From positions 1 to 64,000 of the forward strand of contig CALKVK010000038.1 of the NCBI GenBank assembly GCA_937996235.1: a stretch of DNA of 64,000 bases, read 5' to 3'. Below the pieces are notes generated by a model. That model saw nothing but the letters and a program-made list of their open reading frames with translations. It made no database searches and was not told the origin of the DNA. Origin of the DNA: an uncultured bacterium (GTDB lineage Bacteria; Planctomycetota; JAJSAM01; JAJVHW01). Each line of letters begins with the position of its first letter. Position 1 is the first letter of the stretch. The position numbers were made by a program, and so were the translations under genes. Of this stretch, positions 9,462 through 19,510 are shown in pieces.

Positions 9462-12289
9462 CGCGTCTCCGCGCTCTCGACGAGGAAGCGGAAGCCGAAC
9501 TCGTCGCCGGCCACGTCGGGCGCGATGCCCTGGCCGCCCCAGATGCGGAAGCTCTCGGGCCGCGGGTCGGCCCACGACCCGCCCGCGGTGCGGCGCGTGC
9601 GCGCGCTCTCGCCCCACGTGCTCGCGGTCCACTCGGTGACGCCGCCCGCGGTGTCGAAGAGCCCGGACGGCGTCTCGTCGCGCGGATACGCGAGCGCCGC
9701 CGACGGCGCCGCGCGCGGCCGCGCGAAGCACGAGGCCACCCACTTCGCGCGGAACTGGTTGCCGAACGCGTAGTCGCGCGCGAGCTCGGTGCCGGCCGCC
9801 GTCGCCCACTCCTCGATCGTCGGCAGACGCGCGCGCCACGGCGCGCCGCGCGCGGCCGCGCGCGCGCTCCACCAGCGGCAGAACGCCTCGGCGTCGTCGC
9901 ACGAGACGCCGAGCACGGGCCAGTCGGCGGGCCAGTCGGCGGGGAGCGCGTAGAGACCGTCGGCGCCGCGCGGCCAGTGCCCACCTGCCGCGCGCGTCGC
10001 GGGGCTGCGGGGTGCGCGCACGAGCGTCGGCGACGCGTCGATCTCGGCGCGCGTCGCCGCGTCGTTCAGGAACTCGAGGTACTCGCCCGCGAGCACCTCG
10101 GTCTCGCGCATGCGGAAGAGCACGTCGCCCGACTGCGCGTCGCGGATGGGCACGCAGCCCGCGGGCGTCGTGCCCGCGGGTTCGAGCGCCACCTCGATGC
10201 GCAGGTCCGTGTCGGCGAGCACGTGCAGCGGACGCCGCGCCTCCTCGCGGCCCGGCGCGCGGACGACCACGAGCACGTCGCCCGCGGCGACGCGGACGTC
10301 CGCACCCAGCGCCTCCGTGCCTTCCCAGGCGAGCGGCTGCGTGGTGACGCGCACGCGCGCACCGGGCGGGAGCTCGAGCGTGCGGTGCGCCCCGCGATCG
10401 AGGACTGCGGCAGAGGCGCCCGCGGCGAGACGCTCGGCGAGCGCCGCCGCGTTCTCGGGCGTCACGCGCTCGCCGCCGACGCCGACGACGAGATCGCCCG
10501 CCGCGAGCGAGCCGTGGTCCGCGAGCAGACGCAGCGCGCAGCCCTCGGTCGACGGCGCCGCGACGCCGACCGCCACCGGCACGAGACGCGGCTCGCCCTC
10601 CGCGCGCAGCGCGGCGTCGAGCTCGTAGCGGTAGATGCGCGCCGTCGCGCCGGGCGCGTCGCAGACGACGGTGACGCGTCCCTCCCCCGCCACGACGTCG
10701 TGCCCGGCGTCGCCCCCGGCGAGTTCGCGCACACGCCGCGCGTAGAACGCGGCGGCGCCGTCGTCGTGACGCAGCCGCGCCTCGCGCCAGCCCTCGCGGT
10801 AGAGCGCGGCCGTCGCGGCGTCCACGCGGTCGCCGTAGGCGCCGAGCAACGTCGCGCGCGCGAGGTCGCCGAGCACGCCGTGGAACGCGGCCTCGCGGCG
10901 GCGGCGGCTCTCCTGCACCTCGTGGGCGACGCGCGCGAGCTCGGCGTCCTCGGCCGCGCTCGTGTACGTCGTCACCGCCTGCTTCTCGAGCCACGCGAGC
11001 GCGCGCTCGCTCTCGCGCGCGGCGGCCGCCTCGGCGCGGAACGTCACGACCCCGCGCTGCGCGGCGTCGAGGGCCGCCGCGGCCTCGGCGCGGCGCTCGA
11101 GCGTGCGGGCGACGAGGAGCGCGGCGGCGCCCGCGACGAGGAGCGCGAGCGACGCGCTCGCGACCGGGCGTCTCCGGACCGCGCGCAGCGTGCGCCGCAG
11201 CGGACCGGCACCGCGCGCGGCGACCGGCCGCGCGGCGAGCACAGCGCGCAGGTCGTCGGCGAACGCCGCGGCGCTCGCGTAGCGGCGCGACGGGTCGCGC
11301 TCGAGCGCCGTCGCGACGACGAGCGCGAGGTCGTGCGGCACGGCGGGGCGCAGGCGGCGCGGCGAGGGCGGTTCCGTCTCGAGCACGCGCCGCAGCGTCT
11401 CCGCCTCGCTCGCACCTTCGAACGGCTGCACGCCGGTCAGCGCCTCGTACAGCACGACGCCGAGCGACCAGACGTCGCCGCGCGGGTCGTCGCCGGCGCC
11501 CGGGCCGAAGCGCTCGGGCGCGGCGTAGGCCGAGGTACCGAGGAAGCGGCCGGTGCGCGTGAGACGCCCCGCGCCCTCCTCCGCCGCGACGCCGAAGTCG
11601 AGGAGCACCGCGTCGCCCGCGGGCGTGATGCGCACGTTCGAGGGCTTCACGTCGCGGTGGACGACGCCCGCCTCGTGCGCCGCCTGCAGCGCACCCGCGA
11701 GCTGCGCGGCCCAGCGCACGCACGTCTCGACGGGCGGCGGCACGCCGTCGTCACCGTCGTCGCGGGCGCGCGCGAGCACCTCGTCGAGTCCCTCGCCCTC
11801 CACGAACTCCATCGCGAGGAAGCGCGTGCCCCCTTCCTCGCCGACGCCGTAGAGCCGCACCACGTGCGGATGGCGCAGACGTGCGACCACCTGCGCCTCG
11901 CGCTCGAAGCGCGCAGCGAGAGTGGTCGAGCCCTGCAGCTCGGGGCGCAGCAGCTTGAGCGCGACGAGGCGCCCGAGCTCCTCGTCCTCGCCGAGCAGCA
12001 CGGCGCCCATGCCGCCCTCGCCGAGCGTGCGCAGCACGCGGTAGCGCCCGAGGCGCTCGAACGGCGCGCCGGGCGGCGCGCGCTGCGCAGCGGCGTCACT
12101 CCCCGTCGGCTCCGCGCCGCACGTCGCGTGGACGCGCTCGAGCCGCACGCGCAGCGCGGCGTCGGCGCAGTCGTGCGCGGCGAGGAACGCCGCGGGATCG
12201 GGGGCGGCACCACCGAGCGCGGCCTCGACGTAGAGGTCGTAGAGCTCCTCGGCGCGATCGGGGTCGTCGGCTCCGTCCGCCTCCGCCAT
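9458..12289 (-). CDS. Membrane Ser/Thr protein kinase fused to FGE-sulfatase-like domain
   Basis: This 943-aa protein joins a Hanks-type kinase to an extracytoplasmic sensor-like half. The kinase spans about residues 83-345: glycine loop GEGGMGAV, VALK with Lys112, HRD with Asp213, DFG with Asp231 and a YAAPERFG APE motif, so it looks active. One membrane helix follows at about 375-395, then an Ala/Glu-rich helical region and a PDZ-like stretch (AAGDLVVGVGGERV). From about 710 to the end is a formylglycine-generating-enzyme/SUMF1-like domain (LPTIEEWATAA, TAGGSW, EFGFRFL). The paired catalytic cysteines of true aerobic FGEs are absent, so it probably binds a ligand rather than oxidising cysteine. 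The start is the ATG at 12289, which has only a weak ribosome-binding site. It is the first gene of an operon with the ECF sigma factor. Confidence 0.9.
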   Translation of the reverse strand: MAEADGADDPDRAEELYDLYVEAALGGAAPDPAAFLAAHDCADAALRVRLERVHATCGAEPTGSDAAAQRAPPGAPFERLGRYRVLRTLGEGGMGAVLLGEDEELGRLVALKLLRPELQGSTTLAARFEREAQVVARLRHPHVVRLYGVGEEGGTRFLAMEFVEGEGLDEVLARARDDGDDGVPPPVETCVRWAAQLAGALQAAHEAGVVHRDVKPSNVRITPAGDAVLLDFGVAAEEGAGRLTRTGRFLGTSAYAAPERFGPGAGDDPRGDVWSLGVVLYEALTGVQPFEGASEAETLRRVLETEPPSPRRLRPAVPHDLALVVATALERDPSRRYASAAAFADDLRAVLAARPVAARGAGPLRRTLRAVRRRPVASASLALLVAGAAALLVARTLERRAEAAAALDAAQRGVVTFRAEAAAARESERALAWLEKQAVTTYTSAAEDAELARVAHEVQESRRRREAAFHGVLGDLARATLLGAYGDRVDAATAALYREGWREARLRHDDGAAAFYARRVRELAGGDAGHDVVAGEGRVTVVCDAPGATARIYRYELDAALRAEGEPRLVPVAVGVAAPSTEGCALRLLADHGSLAAGDLVVGVGGERVTPENAAALAERLAAGASAAVLDRGAHRTLELPPGARVRVTTQPLAWEGTEALGADVRVAAGDVLVVVRAPGREEARRPLHVLADTDLRIEVALEPAGTTPAGCVPIRDAQSGDVLFRMRETEVLAGEYLEFLNDAATRAEIDASPTLVRAPRSPATRAAGGHWPRGADGLYALPADWPADWPVLGVSCDDAEAFCRWWSARAAARGAPWRARLPTIEEWATAAGTELARDYAFGNQFRAKWVASCFARPRAAPSAALAYPRDETPSGLFDTAGGVTEWTASTWGESARTRRTAGGSWADPRPESFRIWGGQGIAPDVAGDEFGFRFLVESAETR

Positions 12290-12531
12290 GTGCGCCCATC
12301 TTCGCCCGCGCCCCCGCGCCCGGGAACCGTTCGTTCGTGACGGCGAGCCGCCCGACGTGCCGCGGCCGGTACGCGGGGAATAGCGGTCCGGGGACGAGGC
12401 TTCCGAATCACAGGGCGCGGCGCGGGGGCGGGAGTCCGCCGGCGCGCGCACCGTCACACTGCAGCAGACCTCGCACGTGCGGACGGCGCCGCCGGCGCGG
12501 CCGCAGGCGCGAGGCGAAGGGAGCACCGACC

Positions 12532-14721
<2,190 letters not shown>

Positions 14722-14744
14722 CTGCGATCGGGTGATCCGACGCG

Positions 14745-14775
14745 ACGCGGCGGCGGGCCCGGCCCGCCGCCGCGT
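14745..14775. terminator. GC-rich hairpin between convergent katG and DUF4197 gene
   Basis: A perfect 14-bp stem (14745-14758 with 14762-14775) closes a 3-base CCG loop in the 82-bp gap between two converging genes. There is no real T tract on either side. Strong GC hairpins without U tails are common terminators in high-GC genomes, so I read it as a bidirectional terminator. The hairpin is seen directly; its function is inferred. Confidence 0.72.
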
Positions 14776-14803
14776 TCGATTCCGGCGCAGGGAGCCGACG
14801 CGC

Positions 14804-15523
14804 TCAGCGCGCGGCCGACGAGCCGAACACGCGACGCAGCAGCTCGGTCGTGCGCGCCGCGGGGTTCGCGCGGATGTCCTTCTCGACGTCCGCGACGGAG
14901 TCGAAGAGCCCGTCGAGCGCCTTCGACGTCACGTACTCGTCGAGCGAGAAGTCCACGGCCGGCACCAGCGGGATCGCGCGGTAGCGCGCCATCAGGTCGT
15001 CGTAGAGCTGCACCGCGCCGACCTTGCCCATGTGCTCGCGCACCACGGGCGCGTAGAGCTGCGTGAGCTTCGCAGTCGTGTTGCGCCGGAAGAAGTTCGT
15101 CGCCGACGCCTGCTTGCCCGACAGGATGCGCCGCGCGTCGTCGAACGTCATGCCGGCGATCGCGTCCACGAACACGGGCGCGGCCTGGGTCGCGGCGCTC
15201 TCGGCGGCGGCGTTCATCGCGCGCTCGAAGCGGTCCACCTCGCCGCCGAGCCCGACCTTGCGCAGCGTCGATGCGAACTTCTCGAGCTTGTCCGGCACGG
15301 GGATGCGCACGCGCGCGTCGTTCAGGTAGCCGCCCGGCGCCGAGAGCGAATCGACGGCGCGGCCGGTGCCGACGCGCAGCGCCTCCTTGAGACCCGCGAC
15401 GATCGTATCGTCGGTGAGGGCGCCCTCGCCGAGCAGGCCCGAGAGCGACTTCCCGTCCATCGACGAGCACGCGACGGGCAGGCACGCGGCGGCGAGACAC
15501 AGGATCGCGGTCACACGACGCAT
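14804..15523 (-). CDS. DUF4197 family lipoprotein
   Basis: This 239-aa predicted lipoprotein has a short signal peptide ending in a lipobox-like LPVACS, so Cys19 would be lipidated. The remainder matches the DUF4197 pattern: an N-terminal GLKEALRVGTGRAVD segment, GGYLNDARVRIPVPDKLEK, a central FVDAIAGMTFDDARRILSG and a C-terminal LDGLFDSVADVEKDIRANPAARTT-type motif (residues about 195-225). The family's function is unknown; it is found as an exported protein in many Gram-negative bacteria. The start is the ATG at 15523 with GGAGG upstream. The gene is convergent with katG and 104 bp upstream of the next minus-strand gene; neither suggests a role. Confidence 0.88.
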   Translation of the reverse strand: MRRVTAILCLAAACLPVACSSMDGKSLSGLLGEGALTDDTIVAGLKEALRVGTGRAVDSLSAPGGYLNDARVRIPVPDKLEKFASTLRKVGLGGEVDRFERAMNAAAESAATQAAPVFVDAIAGMTFDDARRILSGKQASATNFFRRNTTAKLTQLYAPVVREHMGKVGAVQLYDDLMARYRAIPLVPAVDFSLDEYVTSKALDGLFDSVADVEKDIRANPAARTTELLRRVFGSSAAR

Positions 15524-15626
15524 CGTTCACACCTCCGGGGTTCCCGAACGCGGGGGATTCTCCCCGGAGCGCGCGGCGGGCGGCAGAACCGACCGCGTGC
15601 GGCGCCCCGACGGAGCGCGGAGGGCC

Positions 15627-17186
15627 TCAGCGCGTGAAGAGGTCGAGCACCTTCGGACGCCGCACGCGCCGCACCGGGGCGACGAAGACCTCGAGCGAGC
15701 CGTCGGCGTTGCCGGGGCCCGTGCGCGCGAGGTCGGCGCGCGACTCGAGAAGGAGCCGCCGGCCGGAGCGCAGGAACGGGCCCGCGAACGTGTCCGCGTC
15801 GCTCTCGGTGAGCTGCAGCACGCGCGGACGCGACCGCACGCGGACCGCGAACGCCTCGGACGAGCCGTCGGCGTTGAGACTCGGGACGGGGTCGCCGCGG
15901 GTCGAGAGCGCGGCGTAGCGCCCCGCGCGGTCGAAGCCCGCGAAGAGCACGGCGGCGTCGCCGTCGGTGGCCTGGACCACCCGGCGCTCGCGGCCGCGCA
16001 GCCGCACGAGATAGAGCTCCTCCGAGCCGTCGGCGTTGCCGGGCGCGCCGGGCGCGAGGTCCCCGCGCGAGACGATCGCCGCGAAGCGCCGGCGCGGCGC
16101 GATGCCCACCAGCGTCGAGTCGCCGGCGGAACGCGTGAGCTGCGCGAGCGAGCCGTCGCGCAGATCCGCCAGGAACACCTCCTGCGAGCCGTCGCCGTCG
16201 CCGCCCGCCACGAGATCGCCGCGCGCGTGGATGCCGACGAGGTGCGCGCGCGGCCCGAACGACGCGAAGTCGCTGTCGGCGGCGCTCGCCGTGAGCTGCC
16301 GCAGCTCCTCGCCCGGCAGCTCCAGCACGAACACCTCGCGCGAGCCGTCGGCGTTGTCGCCCGTCAGGTCGCCCGTGGACGTGAACGCGACGTGGCGCCC
16401 GTCCGCGCTCCAGTCGGCGAAGACGCTGTCGCCGGTCGACGCCGTCACCTGGTGCAGCGCGAGCGTCGCGAGGTCGAGCAGGTAGAGCTCGCACGACGCG
16501 TCCGCGTTGCCGGGTGCGCCGGGCGTCAGGTCGCCGCGCGACTGCACGAGCGCGAAGCGCCCGAGCGGGTCGAGCGCACGCACGAGGCTCTCCTGCGGCG
16601 TGTTCGTGAGCTGGCGGAACTCGCCCGTGTCGCGCGCGAGCGTGAACACCTCGTTCCGGCCGTCCGCGTTGCCGGGCGCGCCGGGCGTCAGGTCGCCCTT
16701 CGAGACGAAGAACGCGCGCCGCCCGCCGTCGAAGTAGGCCTGGAAGAAGGTGTCCGACGCGGTCGCCGTCGCCTGCTCGAGACGTCCCTCCGCGGCGTCG
16801 AAGAACCACGTCTCGACGCTGCGGTCGGCATTGCCGGGCGCGCCCGGCGTCAGGTCACCGGTGCCGACGAGCACCACGTCGCCCGCGGCGCCGACGCGCG
16901 CGGGCGTCGTCGAGCGGTCCGACGCGCTGAGCTGGCGCAGCGCTCCCGTGCGCACGTCCAGCGTGAACGTCTCGCGCGAGCCGTCGGCGTTGCCGGGGGC
17001 GCCGGGCGTCAGGTCGCCGTCGGAGACGAGCGCGAGCGGGCCGCGTCCGTTCGGCGCACGGCGCGCGACGTACGTGTCGCCGCTGCTCGCGGTGAGCTGC
17101 CGTGGGCGTGCGTGGGCGGCGCCGGCGGCCAGCGTCGCGGTCAGCGTCGCGGCGAGCGCCGCGAGGAGCATCGGGGACGTGCGCAT
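15627..17186 (-). CDS. Secreted TolB/beta-propeller-like repeat protein
   Basis: This 519-aa protein has a clear signal peptide (about residues 1-26, MLLAALAATLTATLAAG...AHA). It is built of about nine blades of some 50 residues, each ending near the motif GDLTPGAPGNADGS or a degenerate version (GDLTGDNADGS, GDLVAGGDGDGS, GDPVPSLNADGS). Between motifs come LRQLTAS-type and ADGRHVAFTS-type strands, typical of WD40-like/TolB (PD40) propellers. The first four blades and blade seven are nearly identical at the motif, in DNA as well as protein, pointing to recent internal duplication or gene conversion. The start is the ATG at 17186 after GGAGGTGG. It probably acts as an exported binding or scaffold protein; no partner or enzyme residue is visible. 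Confidence 0.84.
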   Translation of the reverse strand: MRTSPMLLAALAATLTATLAAGAAHARPRQLTASSGDTYVARRAPNGRGPLALVSDGDLTPGAPGNADGSRETFTLDVRTGALRQLSASDRSTTPARVGAAGDVVLVGTGDLTPGAPGNADRSVETWFFDAAEGRLEQATATASDTFFQAYFDGGRRAFFVSKGDLTPGAPGNADGRNEVFTLARDTGEFRQLTNTPQESLVRALDPLGRFALVQSRGDLTPGAPGNADASCELYLLDLATLALHQVTASTGDSVFADWSADGRHVAFTSTGDLTGDNADGSREVFVLELPGEELRQLTASAADSDFASFGPRAHLVGIHARGDLVAGGDGDGSQEVFLADLRDGSLAQLTRSAGDSTLVGIAPRRRFAAIVSRGDLAPGAPGNADGSEELYLVRLRGRERRVVQATDGDAAVLFAGFDRAGRYAALSTRGDPVPSLNADGSSEAFAVRVRSRPRVLQLTESDADTFAGPFLRSGRRLLLESRADLARTGPGNADGSLEVFVAPVRRVRRPKVLDLFTR

Positions 17187-17303
17187 CGATCCACCTCCGG
17201 CGCGCAAGGTAGCGCGCGGGGCCGGAATCGTGCTGGCGCACGGCTCCGACATCCATTAGCAATTCGGCTAATCGAGCGCGACCGATCCGGAGAGGAGCCG
17301 ACC

Positions 17304-17648
17304 GTGGAGAGCGAGCCGACCGCGAACACCGTCATCGCCACGTACCGTGTGCGGGGAGACGCCCTCGGCGCATTCCTCGCGCTCCTGCGTGAGCACCACC
17401 CGACGCTCGTGCGCCTCGGGCTCGCCACGCCGGAGCCGGCGGTCGTCTACCGCGGCGACGAGGGCGGCGCGCCCGTCGTGTACGAGATCTTCACGTGGGT
17501 CGATGCGAACGCGCCCGAGGTCGCGCACGAGACGCCCGAGGTGATGCGCATCTGGGAGGCGCTCGGCACACTCGTCGAGGAGCGCGACGGGCGGCCGCAG
17601 TGGGCGTTCCCCCACGTCGTGCGCGTGGATCTCGCCGCGCATGGCTGA
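17304..17648 (+). CDS. Small antibiotic-biosynthesis-monooxygenase-like protein
   Basis: This 114-aa cytoplasmic protein starts at the GTG at 17304, preceded by AGAGGAG. Its pattern (TVIATYRVRGDALGAFLALLREH, then EIFTWVDANAPEVAHETPEVMRIWEAL) fits a dimeric alpha/beta-barrel of the ABM/YgiN kind, small proteins that act as monooxygenases or heme/quinone-binding enzymes; the substrate cannot be told. The last 8 bases overlap the start of the ArsR gene, so the two are translated together, a common arrangement in which the ArsR protein controls the pair. The fold call rests on overall pattern only; an uncharacterised conserved protein is the alternative. Confidence 0.68.
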   Translation: MESEPTANTVIATYRVRGDALGAFLALLREHHPTLVRLGLATPEPAVVYRGDEGGAPVVYEIFTWVDANAPEVAHETPEVMRIWEALGTLVEERDGRPQWAFPHVVRVDLAAHG

Positions 17649-17997
17649 GCGCGGGCCGCCGCGCTCCGCGGCGCGCGAACTCGCGGACCGCGAGGCCGTG
17701 TTCAAGGCGCTCGCGCACGCGTCGCGGCGGCACGTGCTGCTCGTCCTCCACTTCCGCGGCGGCGAGCTGACGGCGGGCGAGATCGCCGCGCGCTTCTCGT
17801 GCTCGTGGCCGACGACCACGCGGCACCTCGGCGTGCTCGTGCGCGCCGGGCTCGTGCGCGTCGAGGCGCGCGGGCGCGAGCGCGTCTACCGGCTCGACCG
17901 CGAACGCCTCGACGCCGTCGCGGGCACGTTCCTGGCGTGGTTCCGCGCCCCCCCGCCCCCAACCGGGGACGCCCCAACCGGGGACGCTGGCAGCTAA
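17641..17997 (+). CDS. ArsR-family winged-helix transcriptional regulator
   Basis: This 118-aa protein has the compact winged-helix HTH of ArsR/SmtB repressors: VFKALAHASRRHVLLVLHFRGGELTAGEIAAR (residues about 20-51), the recognition-helix stretch CSWPTTTRHLGVLVRAGLV, and a wing RVEARGRERVYRLD. No metal-binding ELCV-type motif is present, so the effector is not obviously a metal. It overlaps the upstream ABM-like gene by 8 bp and probably autoregulates the pair. The C-terminus is odd: after TFLAWFRAPPPP the last residues read TGDAPTGDAGS, encoded by a duplicated 15-bp sequence and the edge of an inverted repeat that supplies the TAA stop. The natural C-terminus was probably replaced by this insertion. 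Confidence 0.85.
   Translation: MAERGPPRSAARELADREAVFKALAHASRRHVLLVLHFRGGELTAGEIAARFSCSWPTTTRHLGVLVRAGLVRVEARGRERVYRLDRERLDAVAGTFLAWFRAPPPPTGDAPTGDAGS
17957..17986 (+). repeat. Two perfect tandem copies of a 15-bp repeat
   Basis: The 15-mer CCCCAACCGGGGACG occurs at 17957-17971 and again at 17972-17986. It encodes the duplicated TGDAP at the end of the ArsR protein. The second copy runs directly into the left arm of the inverted repeat at 17980-18093, so it looks like a duplication of that element's edge. Confidence 0.9.
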
Positions 17998-18093
17998 GTC
18001 GTGTTCCAGCCTCGATAACGGCGCGCTCCGCGTCGGCGACGGCCCCTTCGGGAGAAGCCGAGGCTGGAACCGGACTTAGCTTCCAGCGTCCCC
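17980..18093. repeat. REP/RAYT-like imperfect inverted repeat at the 3' end of arsR
   Basis: Left arm 17980-18014 and right arm 18059-18093 are reverse complements at 32 of 35 positions. The arms begin GGGGACGCTGG and contain GCTAAGTC and GTTCCAGCCTCG; a 44-base GC-rich centre separates them. The arsR stop codon TAA lies inside the left arm, and the ribosome-binding site of the VanZ-like gene begins just beyond the right arm. The layout (short palindromic unit at a gene end, no coding capacity) is that of REP-type elements mobilised by RAYT transposases. None is encoded here, so the link to RAYTs is inference. It may also terminate arsR transcription. Confidence 0.8.
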
Positions 18094-18117
18094 ACGTTCT
18101 GGAGGATCCTGCGGGGC

Positions 18118-19491
18118 GTGCGACGGACGCTCCCGCCGTGGCTGCCGCTCTACGCCGTGCTGCTGCTCGCGGCGACGCTCTCGCCGCTCGTCGTCTCGAC
18201 GTCGCCGCAGCCGCTCGAGATGCGGCTGCTCACCGGCGACACCCTCGCCAACGTGCTGCTCTTCGTGCCGCTCGGCGCCGCGGCGCGCCGCGGGTCGCGC
18301 GCGCGTGACGCCGTCGTCGCGCTGCTCGCGGGGCTGGCGCTCTCGGCGGCGATCGAGAGCGCGCAGCGCTGGCTCGGCCGCACGCCGTCGCTCGGCGATC
18401 TGGTCGCGAACACCGCGGGAGCGACGCTCGGCGCGCTCGTCGCGCGCACGAGACGCGCCGCGGCGCATCCGTCCGCGGCGCGCCTCGCGCGCGCGGCGCT
18501 CCCGTTCGCCGCCGTCGCAGCGACGGTCGCGATCTGCCTGGTCGGGGCGCGCTCGCGGCCCGTCGACCTCGGCACGTGGGAGGCGTACGACCTCGCGCTC
18601 GGCAACGAGGAGCCGCGCGAGCAGCCGTGGGGCGGCGTGCTCGAGAGCTTCGAGCTGTACGACCGCGACGTGACGCGCGAGCGCCCCGCCGCCGCGGAGG
18701 GGACGCCGCGGGCGGCGGGCGGACCGGTCGTCCGCGTGGACCTGCGCGGCACGCCGCGCGGCACCTTCGACGACGGCGCGGGCCCGCGCGCGATCACACT
18801 GCCCGCCGCCGCGCCCGCGGGTCTGCGCTGGGGCGAGGACGGCCTGCGCTTCGACGGCGGACGCCTGGCGCTGCCCGACGACGTGCGCGACGCGGCGCTG
18901 GCCGCGTGCCGCGCAGCGGGGCGCTGTGCGTTCGTGCTGCGGCTGCGCACGGACGCGTCGGAGGACACGCACGCGCGCCGCGTCGCCGCGTTCTCGAACG
19001 GCTGGCGCCGCCGCAACCTGGCCGTGATGCAGGAAGGCGCCGCGCTGACGCTGCTCGTGCGCCACCCGCAGACGGGCGTCGAGTGCTCGAAGACGTTCTC
19101 GCACGCGCTGCCGCCGGGCGTGCCGCTCGAGGTCGTGGCCGCGAGCGCGGGCGGCGTGGACCGGATCGACGTGGACGGCCGCCTCGCCGGCGACACGTAC
19201 GTCGCGCCGCTCGGCGCGCATCCGGTCGCCGGCTCGCACTGGGCGTTCGCGCTGGCCGTCGCCGCCGCGCTCGCGGGGCTCGCCGCCGGTGCCTGGTCGC
19301 GCGCGGGTCGTGGCGCGCTCGCCGTCGGGCTCGCCTGCGGCGTCGCGACGTGGGCGGTGCCGCACGCGACGGGCGCCTGGACGCAGCTCGGCCTCGCGCC
19401 GTGGCGCGAGCTGCTCCCGGCGCTCGCCGCAGCGGTGGCCGCGCTGCCGCCGGGAGCGGAGCTCCGCCGCGCGGCGCAGGGCGCGCACTGA
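18118..19491 (+). CDS. VanZ-like membrane protein with LamG-like domain
   Basis: This 457-aa protein starts at the GTG at 18118, with GGAGG 12 bases upstream. The N-terminal 105 residues contain several membrane helices and fit the VanZ family (LLTGDTLANVLLFVPLGA, then LSAAIESAQRWLGRTPSLGDLVANTAGATLG). A soluble middle part (about residues 150-355) looks like a concanavalin-type LamG sandwich (GLRWGEDGLRFDGGRLALPDDV, FVLRLRTDASEDT), and three further membrane helices close the protein. VanZ itself gives low-level teicoplanin resistance in enterococci, but most relatives have no known role, so resistance should not be assumed. It is convergent with the next gene, with only 19 bp between the stops. 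Confidence 0.84.
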   Translation: MRRTLPPWLPLYAVLLLAATLSPLVVSTSPQPLEMRLLTGDTLANVLLFVPLGAAARRGSRARDAVVALLAGLALSAAIESAQRWLGRTPSLGDLVANTAGATLGALVARTRRAAAHPSAARLARAALPFAAVAATVAICLVGARSRPVDLGTWEAYDLALGNEEPREQPWGGVLESFELYDRDVTRERPAAAEGTPRAAGGPVVRVDLRGTPRGTFDDGAGPRAITLPAAAPAGLRWGEDGLRFDGGRLALPDDVRDAALAACRAAGRCAFVLRLRTDASEDTHARRVAAFSNGWRRRNLAVMQEGAALTLLVRHPQTGVECSKTFSHALPPGVPLEVVAASAGGVDRIDVDGRLAGDTYVAPLGAHPVAGSHWAFALAVAAALAGLAAGAWSRAGRGALAVGLACGVATWAVPHATGAWTQLGLAPWRELLPALAAAVAALPPGAELRRAAQGAH

Positions 19492-19510
19492 CGCCGCGCC
19501 GCCGCCCGGC

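Noticed and set aside
9458..10200. FGE-like domain as an active formylglycine-generating enzyme
   Set aside because: The catalytic Cys pair of aerobic FGE is not present and no sulfatase gene is in the window; only the fold motifs remain.
12337..12531. Extended KatG N-terminus
   Set aside because: The additional 65 codons have no catalase-peroxidase similarity; the ATG at 12532 follows a good ribosome-binding site and yields the usual start.
15627..17186. CRISPR-like array from regularly spaced near-identical DNA repeats
   Set aside because: The repeats are in frame within a single coding sequence with signal peptide; spacers encode propeller strands, and no cas gene is present.
18118..19491. 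VanZ-like protein as a glycopeptide resistance gene
   Set aside because: Only the membrane domain resembles VanZ; no vanHAX or vanRS genes are near, and most VanZ-family proteins are unrelated to resistance.
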